Assembly (NCBI GenBank): GCA_021442645.1
Contig: JABUSR010000127.1
Span: forward strand, 1-11,680
Source of the DNA: Ruminiclostridium sp.
GTDB taxonomy: Bacteria; Bacillota; Clostridia; Oscillospirales; Oscillospiraceae
Reading direction: 5' to 3'
DNA length: 11,680 nt
In this document: positions 1 through 6,882 of the stretch, one piece after another
How positions within the stretch are numbered: position 1 is the first letter of the stretch
Layout of the letters: each line of letters opens with the position of its first letter
The notes under the pieces: generated by a model
Told to the model about the DNA's origin: nothing
Database searches by the model: none
What the model saw: only the letters and a program-made list of their open reading frames with translations
Position numbers and translations under genes: made by a program

Positions 1-1256
1 TCGATGCTCCGGGCGTGGCCGGTGAGGCCCTCCTGCTTGGCAAAGTGGGACACCGACTGCTGGGCCACGGACAGGGCCTCCCGGGTGTAGTAGGTGTACT
101 GGGTCTTTTTCACGAAGTCGTCCACCGACAGGGGACTGGAGAACCGGGCAGTGCCGCTGGTAGGCAGGGTGTGGTTGGGCCCGGCGAAGTAGTCCCCCAG
201 AGCCTCGGGGCAGTTTCTGCCCATGAAGATGGATCCAGCGTGTTTAATCTTATCCAGCCAGGCGAAGGGCTCGTCGATGCACAGTTCCAGATGCTCGGGG
301 GCGATCTCGTTGGCAATCTCAATGCCGGTTGCAATGGAGTTGGCCACGATGATCTTGCCGTTGTTGTCAATGGAGGCCCGGGCAATCTCGGCCCGCTTCA
401 GTTTCGGGATCTGCTCCTCCAGGGCATCCTGGACAGCCGCGGCCAGTTCCTCACTATCAGTAACCAGCACGGCGGAGGCGTTCCGATCGTGCTCGGCCTG
501 GCTGAGGAGGTCAGCAGCCACAATCTGGGGGTTGTTCTTTCCGTCAGCGATGACCAGGATCTCGCTGGGTCCGGCCACCATGTCGATGCCCACCTTGCCG
601 AAGACCTGCTTTTTTGCCTCAGCCACATACTGGTTGCCGGGGCCCACAATCTTATCCACCCTGGGGATGCTCTCCGTGCCGTAGGCCAGGGCGGCCACGG
701 CCTGAGCACCACCCACCCGGAAGACCCTGCTGACACCGCAGATGCGGGCAGCGGCCAGGATATTAGCGGGAATCTTACCGTTCTTGTCCGGCGGGGTGAC
801 CATGAAAATCTCCTTGACACCGGCCAGACGGGCAGGGATACAGTTCATAATGACGCTGGATGGATAGGCGGCGGTACCGCCGGGGACGTAGAGTCCCACC
901 CTCTCCAGCGGGATAACCTTCTGGCCCATGACGATGCCCGACTCATCGTTTAGGATAAAGCTGTTGCGGACCTGGTGCTGATGGAAGGCGGCCACCCGCT
1001 CAGCAGCCCGGTAGAGGATATCCACCAAGAAGGGGTCTGCGTTTCGGAACCCCTCGTCGATGGTGCCCGCACCCACCTCTACGGTGGGGATGTCGGCCCC
1101 GTCAAACTCCTTGGTATATCGTTTCAGAGCGGCATCGCCGTGGGCTCTCACCTCTTCGATGATGGCCCGGACAGGGGCCTCCACACTGCCCACTGGGTCT
1201 TCTCGGGCAAAGATTTCTCTGCGGTCGGTCTCGGCTTCCTTCATAATACGAATCAT
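1..1256 (-). CDS. hisD: Histidinol dehydrogenase, C-terminus cut by window edge
   Basis: HisD is the NAD- and zinc-dependent cytoplasmic enzyme that oxidises L-histidinol to L-histidine in the last two steps of histidine synthesis. I read 418 residues from ATG at 1256 down to the left edge; the family is about 430 residues, so only about 10-15 are missing. Family residues are visible: the zinc-ligand set Q253, H256, D355 and H414, the catalytic Glu-His pair E321-H322 in APEHLE, and the glycine-rich GLYVPGGTAAYPS and VGPGNQYV segments. The start overlaps the hisG stop as ATGA (1253-1256), and AAGGAGG lies about 10 bases upstream inside hisG, so translation is probably coupled. It is the third gene of hisZGD; more his genes probably follow beyond the edge. 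No frame break is seen. The identification is very secure. Confidence 0.97.
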   Translation of the reverse strand, partial: MIRIMKEAETDRREIFAREDPVGSVEAPVRAIIEEVRAHGDAALKRYTKEFDGADIPTVEVGAGTIDEGFRNADPFLVDILYRAAERVAAFHQHQVRNSFILNDESGIVMGQKVIPLERVGLYVPGGTAAYPSSVIMNCIPARLAGVKEIFMVTPPDKNGKIPANILAAARICGVSRVFRVGGAQAVAALAYGTESIPRVDKIVGPGNQYVAEAKKQVFGKVGIDMVAGPSEILVIADGKNNPQIVAADLLSQAEHDRNASAVLVTDSEELAAAVQDALEEQIPKLKRAEIARASIDNNGKIIVANSIATGIEIANEIAPEHLELCIDEPFAWLDKIKHAGSIFMGRNCPEALGDYFAGPNHTLPTSGTARFSSPLSVDDFVKKTQYTYYTREALSVAQQSVSHFAKQEGLTGHARSI

Positions 1257-1909
1257 TTCTTCTCAGCCTCCTTGTCTGCCACTTGCTCGGTCAGGCTCTC
1301 GAAAAGCTGCCGGATGGCGTCGTGCTTAAACTTAAAACTCACCTTGTTTGCGATGAGTCTCGCGCTGATGGGTACGATGGTCTCCACGGGAGACAGGTTG
1401 TTCTCCTTCAGAGTGGTCCCCGTCTCTACGATGTCCACGATGACGTCAGTCATCCCCAGGATAGGTGCAATCTCGATGGAACCATGGAGGAGGATGATAT
1501 CAATCTCCTGGCTCCGGCTGCTGTAAAACTTCCGGGCAATGCGGGGGAACTTGGTGGCCACCCGCAGGGTCTGGTCGGGGTCGGGGCGAAAGCCGTTCTC
1601 AGCGGCCACGCACATCCGGCATTTTCCAACGTTCAGGTCCAACAGCTCGTAGACATCGGGCTCGTACTCCATGAGGATATCCTTTCCCACCACGCCTACA
1701 TCGGCGGCACCCCGTTCCACATAGACTGCCACGTCAGAGGGCTTAACCCAGAAGTACCGGACCCCCGCCTCGGGGTTCTCGAAGATTAGCTTCCGCTTGG
1801 GGTCCAGCAGTTCCTCACAGGGGAACCCCGCCTGAGCAAACATAGCGTAGACCTTCTCCCCCAGGCGTCCCTTTGGCAGAGCTACATTCAGAAATTCCCG
1901 GCTACTCAT
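1253..1909 (-). CDS. hisG: ATP phosphoribosyltransferase catalytic subunit, short form
   Basis: HisG condenses ATP with PRPP, the committed first step of histidine synthesis. At 218 residues this is the short form, which lacks the C-terminal regulatory domain and by family knowledge works as a hetero-octamer with HisZ. Visible motifs are ALPKGRL (residues 10-16), GVVGKD (72-77) and the PRPP-binding loop DIVETGTTL (159-167). The C-terminus is lysine/glutamate-rich. ATG at 1909 overlaps the hisZ stop as ATGA (1906-1909), with a GAGGGGGAG ribosome binding site about 7 bases upstream. Its own stop overlaps the hisD start in the same way. The adjacent hisZ confirms the two-subunit type. It should be transcribed from the promoter ahead of hisZ. 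Confidence 0.97.
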   Translation of the reverse strand: MSSREFLNVALPKGRLGEKVYAMFAQAGFPCEELLDPKRKLIFENPEAGVRYFWVKPSDVAVYVERGAADVGVVGKDILMEYEPDVYELLDLNVGKCRMCVAAENGFRPDPDQTLRVATKFPRIARKFYSSRSQEIDIILLHGSIEIAPILGMTDVIVDIVETGTTLKENNLSPVETIVPISARLIANKVSFKFKHDAIRQLFESLTEQVADKEAEKK

Positions 1910-3015
1910 GCCTGCTCTCCCCCTCTCATGTCGATGGTCTCTTTTACCCGCAGGTCGCCGGGCTCCTTGCGGGCCAGAACCTTCTGCCCAGCGGCGGCCA
2001 AGTCGGCCATTTGTGCAGTGAGTGCGGTCAGGTCGGTGCGGTCATCATAGCGGACCAGCACGTCAGCGTCCCAATCGTGCCGGGCCGGTCGGAGGCGCTC
2101 CAGCTCGTCCAGGTAGATGGCAAAGCCCATGGCGCCGCAGCGCTTTCCCATTTTTTCCACCATTTTATCATACTGCCCGCCGGAGAGCACCCCCGCAGAA
2201 AGATTTTTTATAAAACCACGGAAGACGATGCCGCTGTAGTAGTCCATGCCGCCCTCTACAGAGAAGTCCAGATAGACCTTATCCCCCAAGCCATTAGCCT
2301 TCAGGAGGTCGCAGACCTTGCTCAATTCCTCCCAGGCCTCCCGTGTTTTCTTGCCGCCCACACACAGGGGGGCAAGTTCCTCTAGGGCTGTCTTCAGGGG
2401 GCCGTAAGTAGTGACCAACTTCTCCAGCAGGGAGACCACGGTGCCGCTCAGTTCTCGCTCTCGGCAGAAGCCCACAAGGGCAGCAGCATTCTTCTCCCGG
2501 ACAGCCTCTAGAATGACAGGATAGTCCTCAGGTGCGATGCCTGCAGCCTCCATAAATCCGGAGACGAGCCCCATGTGGGACAAATCCAGCACATAGTCCG
2601 GGCTGATGGAAGCCAGACTCTGGACGGCTAAGGAAATAATCTCATAGATGTGATACATATCCAGGTCGCCGATGCACTCCAGACCGGTCTGCATGATTTC
2701 CTGGAAGGTCTCGTCACCCTTGTTGGTGCGGTAGACGGTCTCATTGTAGTAGACCTTCCGGGGGCCGGGCTCCTTCTCCTTAGTGCTCTTCACGATGGAG
2801 ATAGTCACATCGGGCTTCAGTGCCATGAGAACGCCCCGGGCGTCGGTGAAGGTAATCATCCGGTCACTAACCAGAAAATCCTTATTTCGTATATACAGGT
2901 CGTACTCTTCAAACCTGCTCATCTTAAACCGGCGGTATCCGTATTTTTCATATAACCCCCGCAGGCGATAAATGGTCTGCTCCCCGCTGCGGAGAATGCT
3001 CCAGTCAAATTCCAT
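1906..3015 (-). CDS. hisZ: ATP phosphoribosyltransferase regulatory subunit HisZ
   Basis: HisZ is a catalytically inactive paralogue of histidyl-tRNA synthetase. In known systems it binds short HisG, activates it and carries histidine feedback control. The 369-residue product has the class II synthetase-like fold signatures: LKPDVT (66-71, the motif-2 region), YYNETVYR (88-95), DYYSGIVF (258-265) and GGQYD (279-283). It ends without a clear anticodon-binding domain, as expected for HisZ and unlike a true HisS of about 420 residues or more. The start at 3015 follows purine-rich AAAGGGAACGGGAG. It is the first gene of the operon, about 40 bases downstream of the inferred transcription start, and overlaps hisG by 4 bases. 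A truncated HisS is the only alternative; length and the neighbouring short hisG argue against that. Confidence 0.95.
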   Translation of the reverse strand: MEFDWSILRSGEQTIYRLRGLYEKYGYRRFKMSRFEEYDLYIRNKDFLVSDRMITFTDARGVLMALKPDVTISIVKSTKEKEPGPRKVYYNETVYRTNKGDETFQEIMQTGLECIGDLDMYHIYEIISLAVQSLASISPDYVLDLSHMGLVSGFMEAAGIAPEDYPVILEAVREKNAAALVGFCRERELSGTVVSLLEKLVTTYGPLKTALEELAPLCVGGKKTREAWEELSKVCDLLKANGLGDKVYLDFSVEGGMDYYSGIVFRGFIKNLSAGVLSGGQYDKMVEKMGKRCGAMGFAIYLDELERLRPARHDWDADVLVRYDDRTDLTALTAQMADLAAAGQKVLARKEPGDLRVKETIDMRGGEQA

Positions 3016-3063
3016 GGCTCCCGTTCCCTTTCTCTTCTAATCTGATAGGCTTAGATGCCTGGT

Positions 3064-3092
3064 ATTTTATCACTCTACTGTGATAAAGTAAA
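3064..3092 (-). promoter_or_regulatory. Sigma-A-type promoter of the hisZGD operon
   Basis: On the minus strand, TTTACT (3092-3087) is followed by a 17-base spacer and TAAAAT (3069-3064). These match 4/6 and 5/6 of the -35 and -10 consensus with ideal spacing. Transcription would start near 3057, leaving a short leader of about 40 bases before hisZ, too short for a T-box or peptide attenuator. Identified by eye only. Confidence 0.75.
3066..3087. promoter_or_regulatory. Perfect 22-bp palindrome, candidate his operator
   Basis: TTTATCAC and GTGATAAA form perfect 8-base inverted arms around a 6-base centre. The element covers the last base of the -35 box, the whole spacer and most of the -10 box, so a bound dimer would exclude RNA polymerase. 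I infer a repressor site for the histidine operon. A TrpR-family YerC/HisR-type regulator is one possibility, suggested only by general knowledge of histidine control in Firmicutes. No regulator gene is adjacent. Confidence 0.65.
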
Positions 3093-3155
3093 GGGGGAAT
3101 CGCATATTTTTTCTTTGCTGCAGAAAAATTTTTGTTCCTTTACCCAGAAAGGGCG

Positions 3156-3194
3156 AAAACGTCCGCCCTGTCCACAGGACAGAGCGGACGTTTT
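3156..3194 (-). terminator. Strong intrinsic terminator hairpin after the zinc-ribbon/Big_2 gene
   Basis: AAAACGTCCGC plus CTGTCC on one side and GGACAG plus GCGGACGTTTT on the other make an 18-position stem with a single C-A mismatch and a 3-base loop (3174-3176). On the minus strand it ends in TTTT about 85 bases after the stop at 3279, and it sits upstream of the his promoter. It should stop read-through into hisZ. The A4/T4 ends make it symmetrical, so it could work in both directions. The rest of 3195-3278 holds no gene that I can support. Confidence 0.75.
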
Positions 3195-3278
3195 AATGTT
3201 CAGATTGCTTCCCGGGGACTCCACCCCAAGCAAAATCTAACGGCCATTTTCCCCGTTGCCTTCCTTGTTTTTTCCTTG

Positions 3279-5270
3279 TTACCAAATACACTTCACTTCG
3301 CAGGTGAGCGTTTTGCCGTCCACCTCAGCAGTGACAGTGGCACCGCCCTTGGACACAGCGGTAACGGTGCCGTCCTGGGACACAGTGGCCACATCGGACT
3401 TATCACTGGACCACTTTACCTCGCCCTGTGCGCCGGTGACCTGGATTTGTTTGGTCTCTCCCTCGCTGGACAGAGTCAGGGTAGACGCAGTGAGGGCAGG
3501 GCCTGCAGGCTCGGCGGGCGGGGTCTCCTCCGTCGCCCAGGTGCAGTGAACCACACATGTGGTGGAGTAACCATTCTCCAGGATGGCGGTAATGGTCGCA
3601 TCACCGGGACCTGTTGCAGTAACTACGCCGTTCTCATCCACGGTGGCGACAGCCTTGGCGTCGCTGACCCAAGTGACGGTAGCCACAGCCCCCTCAGGGC
3701 CGGGGATGGCTGTAAGGGCGAGGGTCTGGCCCTCCTGCTCTAAGACTGCCTCCGCCTGGTCCATGGTTACAGTATCAGCGGAGACCGCCGAGGGCTCGAT
3801 CTCTTCCTCGTCCTTGTTCTCGCTGGCGCTGAACAGGCCGTCCTGGAAAACAGGTACCACCTTGGTGACCACGATAAAGACAGCTGCTGCGATAAGAACA
3901 AGGGACAAAATAACCGGTACCACCTTACTTTTTTTCTTCTTTGCCTTTTGATCTGGCTTTTGCTCCTCAGAAGTCTCCTGGTCAGGAGTCTCAGGCTCAG
4001 ATTCGCTGGGGACCACCGGCAGGACCTGGGTTGGCTGGTCGTCCAAGGAAATGTCTTCGGTAGGTGTCTCTTTGGTGCCAGAAAGGCCCTCCAAATTGGG
4101 CAGGACGATAGTGGGCTGCTCTGGTTGAGGCTGAGCCTCGGTGACAGAGACTTCCTCGGTGGGCCCCATAACGGAGACCTCACTCTCTGCAATCTCGGGA
4201 GTCTCGGGCTCTGCAACCACAGATGGCTCGGACTCTACGGCCTTGGGTGTCTCGGGTTCTGCATCTACGGGGGTCTCGGGCTCTTTAGCAACGGGGGCCC
4301 CGGGTTCTACAGCTACGAGGGACTCAAGATCCGTAGCCACCTCGGGCTCTGAGGTCAGAATCTCTGCAGCCAAATGGGCACCACCCTCAGGAGGAATGGA
4401 CTGGCCACCCGCAGGCTGGATAGGACGAATTAATTCTTCGGGGCGCAGTCTGGGCACAGGGCTGTCAGATAGCATATCCCGGATCTCGCTGAGCAGGGCA
4501 TCCAGGTCCTCCTCCATCTCCGCAGGTTCCCGGGTGGAATCAGCAGGTCTGGCGGCGGCAGGGGGCTCAACGGGCGTTTCAGGGGTGCCAGCGTCCACCT
4601 CCACCACAGGTGTACCAGGCACAGTATCCAGGTTCCTCAGAATCTCCCACTGTCCGGGGTCATCGGGAATGTCCTCCGCCGGAGCGGGCTCAGCTACGGG
4701 GGCCTCCGGCTGTATAATCTCTGCAGATACCACAGCCTCAGCGGGGACGGTCTGCTCTGCTACTGCCGGTGCCTCAAGATCGGGCAACTCAGCTGAGGCC
4801 ATGATTCCAAGATCATCGTCTTCCAAGATAGGAGAGACAACCTCAGCAGACATGGCCGCCTCTCGGGCGGCCTGATCGCGGAGACGCTTCCGCTCGGCAG
4901 CGCGGGCCTCTCGCTCAGCCAGGCGGGCCTTCTTCTCCTCTTCAGTGAGCTCACTGGTCTTCTTACGGGGCTCCTTTTTGAAGAAGATGGATTCTTTTTT
5001 CTTTGCAGGAGCCTTCTGGGCAGGTTCCCGGCGGGTACGCTCAGGGCGAGACTCCGCGCTCTCGGATCGCTTTTTCTTCTTTTCGGGCTCTCCACCCAGA
5101 ACGCCGCTCAGGCGGGACTGACGCTGTTTCTTGCGCTCTGCCTGTCTGCGCTCCTCCTCCTTGCGTCCTACATCGCAGAAGGGGCAATACTTATAGGTCA
5201 CAGAATAGTACTCCCCGCAGTGGGGGCACTGCCGGGTCTGACTATGCAATGTGATCTGCTTGCTCTCCAT
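3279..5270 (-). CDS. Membrane-anchored zinc-ribbon protein with two Big_2 domains
   Basis: A 663-residue protein of unknown function. Order from the N-terminus: a zinc ribbon with C15-x2-C18 and C29-x2-C32; a Lys/Arg/Glu-rich, probably helical linker (about 36-145); a long Pro/Glu/Val-rich acidic region (about 150-430) holding six octapeptide repeats at 322-369; a lysine stop followed by one hydrophobic helix (about 450-475); and two bacterial Ig-like domains of Big_2 type (about 497-578 and 593-663), each ending in a Cys-x-Cys/His-like, Trp-terminated strand. With no signal peptide and a positive N-terminal flank, the ribbon should be cytoplasmic and the Ig domains outside. I chose ATG at 5270 because AGGAGG lies 6 bases upstream; the in-frame ATG at 5297 has no such site. 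It is divergent from an AAA+ ATPase gene. Family knowledge gives Big_2 an adhesion or wall-binding role, but none is shown here. Confidence 0.88.
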   Translation of the reverse strand: MESKQITLHSQTRQCPHCGEYYSVTYKYCPFCDVGRKEEERRQAERKKQRQSRLSGVLGGEPEKKKKRSESAESRPERTRREPAQKAPAKKKESIFFKKEPRKKTSELTEEEKKARLAEREARAAERKRLRDQAAREAAMSAEVVSPILEDDDLGIMASAELPDLEAPAVAEQTVPAEAVVSAEIIQPEAPVAEPAPAEDIPDDPGQWEILRNLDTVPGTPVVEVDAGTPETPVEPPAAARPADSTREPAEMEEDLDALLSEIRDMLSDSPVPRLRPEELIRPIQPAGGQSIPPEGGAHLAAEILTSEPEVATDLESLVAVEPGAPVAKEPETPVDAEPETPKAVESEPSVVAEPETPEIAESEVSVMGPTEEVSVTEAQPQPEQPTIVLPNLEGLSGTKETPTEDISLDDQPTQVLPVVPSESEPETPDQETSEEQKPDQKAKKKKSKVVPVILSLVLIAAAVFIVVTKVVPVFQDGLFSASENKDEEEIEPSAVSADTVTMDQAEAVLEQEGQTLALTAIPGPEGAVATVTWVSDAKAVATVDENGVVTATGPGDATITAILENGYSTTCVVHCTWATEETPPAEPAGPALTASTLTLSSEGETKQIQVTGAQGEVKWSSDKSDVATVSQDGTVTAVSKGGATVTAEVDGKTLTCEVKCIW
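4164..4307 (-). repeat. Six tandem 24-bp units encoding acidic octapeptides
   Basis: Within the zinc-ribbon/Big_2 gene, six consecutive in-frame 24-base units encode EPGAPVAK, EPETPVDA, EPETPKAV, ESEPSVVA, EPETPEIA and ESEVSVMG (residues 322-369). On the plus strand the motif GTCTCGGG or a near copy starts at 4201, 4249 and 4273, with GCCCCGGG at 4297, all in the 24-base register. The copies are diverged, so this is an old expansion. The product would be an extended, negatively charged spacer of the kind common in surface proteins. Confidence 0.8.
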
Positions 5271-5345
5271 ACGGATCCTCCTTCTATATCCGGGCACAAC
5301 CGCCCGAAGGAATATTCTTCCATTATTTCTTCATAGTTGTTTTGT

Positions 5346-5375
5346 ATTGTACCACAATACCACAAATATCGTCAA
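5346..5375 (-). promoter_or_regulatory. Promoter of the zinc-ribbon/Big_2 gene
   Basis: On the minus strand, TTGACG (5375-5370) and TACAAT (5351-5346) are separated by 18 bases. Both hexamers match 5/6 of consensus. Transcription would start near 5339, about 70 bases ahead of the ATG at 5270. It lies back to back with the promoter of the AAA+ gene. Confidence 0.75.
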
Positions 5376-5404
5376 CTATCTGCCTGCGGAAAGTCTTTCC
5401 TTTC

Positions 5405-5433
5405 TTGACCCAAGCTTCCTTTTCAGGTATATT
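5405..5433 (+). promoter_or_regulatory. Promoter of the AAA+ ATPase gene
   Basis: TTGACC (5405-5410), a 17-base spacer and TATATT (5428-5433) match the housekeeping consensus 5/6 and 5/6. Transcription would start near 5440, about 33 bases before the ATG at 5473, with AAGGAGG between them. The form suggests vegetative sigma-A expression rather than a sporulation sigma factor, despite the SpoVK-like product. Confidence 0.75.
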
Positions 5434-5472
5434 GGATTCATACCATGACCTATTCGGAAGGAGGCCCCACTC

Positions 5473-6780
5473 ATGATGGATGCCGCCCTGTTTTCTGAAC
5501 AATATACCGCCCTAACGGAGGCTTTCCCGTCCCAACTCACCAACCCGGTGTTAGCGGAACTCTTCCGCCGGGACGGGGACGTCTTTTTCCGTCGCTGCGC
5601 CCTGGCCCTATGGAAGACCGATGGCCCGCTCACCCGGGGCCATGTCGACCTGTATAACTCCATGGGTCGGACCGGCGATGTCTCCCTAGAAGACCTCCGC
5701 TCCCTGGCCGACGGGATGGGCCCCCTGGGAGAGCCCCCTTTCTGGCCCCGGCTCCAGAGTGAACCAATTGCCCGGGCGGCCTTCCTAACGCTGCTGTCCC
5801 AGGTTCTGGATTTGCTGGTCCGGGCCGCTGACAGCAATTCCCGTGCCGTGACCCCCTATCTCTCCTCCCTGGGCAGAGCAGAGGCTCCCGCAGAAGTTTC
5901 CCCGGCGGCAGTCATTCCCTCCACTCCTGGGACCCATATCCATCCAGAGGCCGACGAAGAGCCGGAACCTATCTTAGAAGAACTTCTGGCAGAGCTGGAC
6001 GACCTCTGCGGCCTGGACCAGGTGAAGGCCGACGTCCGCAGCCTCATCAACCTAGTTCGCGTTCGGAAACTTCGGGAAGAAGCCAACCTGCCGGTGCCCC
6101 CCATGTCCCTTCACCTGGTCTTCCAAGGGAATCCCGGAACCGGCAAGACCACCGTGGCCCGGCTCCTGGCCAAGCTCTACAAAGCCATCGGGGTCCTCTC
6201 CAAGGGGCAATTGGTAGAGGTGGACCGTACCGGTCTGGTGGCGGGCTATGTGGGCCAGACCGCCCTGAAGACCCAAGCCGTCATTCAGCAGGCTCTGGGA
6301 GGCGTTCTCTTCATCGACGAGGCATACGCCCTAGCCCCCCAGGACAACGCCAACGACTTTGGCCGGGAGGCCATCGAGACCCTGCTGAAAGCCATGGAGG
6401 ACCACCGAAAAGATCTCATTGTCATTGTGGCCGGGTACACCGAACTCATGGGCCGGTTCATCAACAGTAACCCCGGTCTGGAAAGTCGGTTCAACAAATA
6501 CCTGACCTTTGCCGATTATGACGGCGGCCAGCTTATGGACATCTTCCGCAGTCTGTGCCAGAAGAATGGCTACACCCTCACACCTGAAGCTGAGAACCTG
6601 ATAAGAGGGGTTTTTCAGGAGCTCTACGAAAACCGGGACGAAAACTTCGGCAACGCCCGGGACGTGCGGAACATCTTCGAGACGGCCATTGCCCGTCAGG
6701 CAGACCGGGTTTCTGCCATGGATGCCCCCACCAGGGAGGACCTCATGACTCTCACAGAATCTGATCTGGATGCCCTGTAA
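5473..6780 (+). CDS. AAA+ ATPase of the CbbX/SpoVK family
   Basis: A 435-residue cytoplasmic ATPase. Residues about 1-170 match no domain I recognise. They comprise a helical, leucine-rich part followed by a Pro/Ala/Glu linker. The AAA+ core follows: Walker A GNPGTGKT (219-226), the family-typical GYVGQTA segment, Walker B LFIDEAYA (279-286), an SRF arginine-finger region (338-340) and a C-terminal NARDVRN segment (394-400) as in CbbX and SpoVK. All key ATPase residues are present. Relatives remodel protein complexes: CbbX reactivates Rubisco, and SpoVK acts in sporulation. The substrate here is unknown, and no Rubisco genes are nearby. ATG at 5473 has AAGGAGG 8 bases upstream; a second ATG follows at 5476. 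It is monocistronic, with its own promoter and terminator, and divergent from the zinc-ribbon/Big_2 gene. The family call is firm; the role is open. Confidence 0.92.
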   Translation: MMDAALFSEQYTALTEAFPSQLTNPVLAELFRRDGDVFFRRCALALWKTDGPLTRGHVDLYNSMGRTGDVSLEDLRSLADGMGPLGEPPFWPRLQSEPIARAAFLTLLSQVLDLLVRAADSNSRAVTPYLSSLGRAEAPAEVSPAAVIPSTPGTHIHPEADEEPEPILEELLAELDDLCGLDQVKADVRSLINLVRVRKLREEANLPVPPMSLHLVFQGNPGTGKTTVARLLAKLYKAIGVLSKGQLVEVDRTGLVAGYVGQTALKTQAVIQQALGGVLFIDEAYALAPQDNANDFGREAIETLLKAMEDHRKDLIVIVAGYTELMGRFINSNPGLESRFNKYLTFADYDGGQLMDIFRSLCQKNGYTLTPEAENLIRGVFQELYENRDENFGNARDVRNIFETAIARQADRVSAMDAPTREDLMTLTESDLDAL

Positions 6781-6810
6781 GCTACAGCCCACGCCAGGAA
6801 CAATTTTCAC

Positions 6811-6834
6811 AGCCCCCTTGACAGGGGGCTTTCC
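6811..6834 (+). terminator. Intrinsic terminator after the AAA+ gene
   Basis: AGCCCCCT (6811-6818) and AGGGGGCT (6823-6830) form a perfect 8-base, GC-rich stem with loop TGAC, about 30 bases after the stop. The following tract (TTCCTCC) is poor in T, so termination may be incomplete. Confidence 0.6.
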
Positions 6835-6839
6835 TCCGG

Positions 6840-6861
6840 GCATGCTGTATATATCGCATGC
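6840..6861. promoter_or_regulatory. Paired GCATGC element upstream of the regulator, possible operator
   Basis: GCATGC occurs at 6840-6845 and 6856-6861, separated by 10 AT-rich bases (TGTATATATC). Each copy is itself a palindrome, so the pair forms a 22-base dyad, centred about 32 bases before the ATG of the GntR-like gene. GntR/YtrA regulators often bind dyads in their own promoters, so autoregulation is plausible. No clean -35/-10 pair was found here; the nearest TTGACA (6818-6823) is 23 bases from the TATATA, which is too far. Confidence 0.4.
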
Positions 6862-6882
6862 AAACAGAAAGAATGGTTAGCT

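Noticed and set aside
15..953. Long plus-strand open frame of 312 codons
   Set aside because: It is antisense to hisD, whose protein is recognised across the whole stretch with its catalytic residues. The open frame is a by-product of GC-rich codon use.
3016..3155. Possible T-box or histidine attenuator ahead of hisZ
   Set aside because: On the minus strand there is no GGTGGTACC-type motif, no histidine-codon leader peptide and no leader terminator between the promoter and hisZ.
3055..3240. Small plus-strand open frame of 61 codons between his and the Big_2 gene
   Set aside because: It crosses the his promoter, the operator and the terminator hairpin, and has no ribosome binding site.
4164..4307. 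The 24-bp repeats as a CRISPR-like array
   Set aside because: The units are contiguous, in frame and inside a gene, with no spacers and no cas genes.
5271..5297. Upstream ATG at 5297 for the zinc-ribbon/Big_2 gene
   Set aside because: Starting there would place the AGGAGG site inside the gene. ATG 5270 has that site at 6 bases.
6818..6852. TTGACA (6818-6823) and TATATA as a promoter for the GntR-like gene
   Set aside because: The spacing is 23 bases, and the TTGACA is part of the terminator hairpin.
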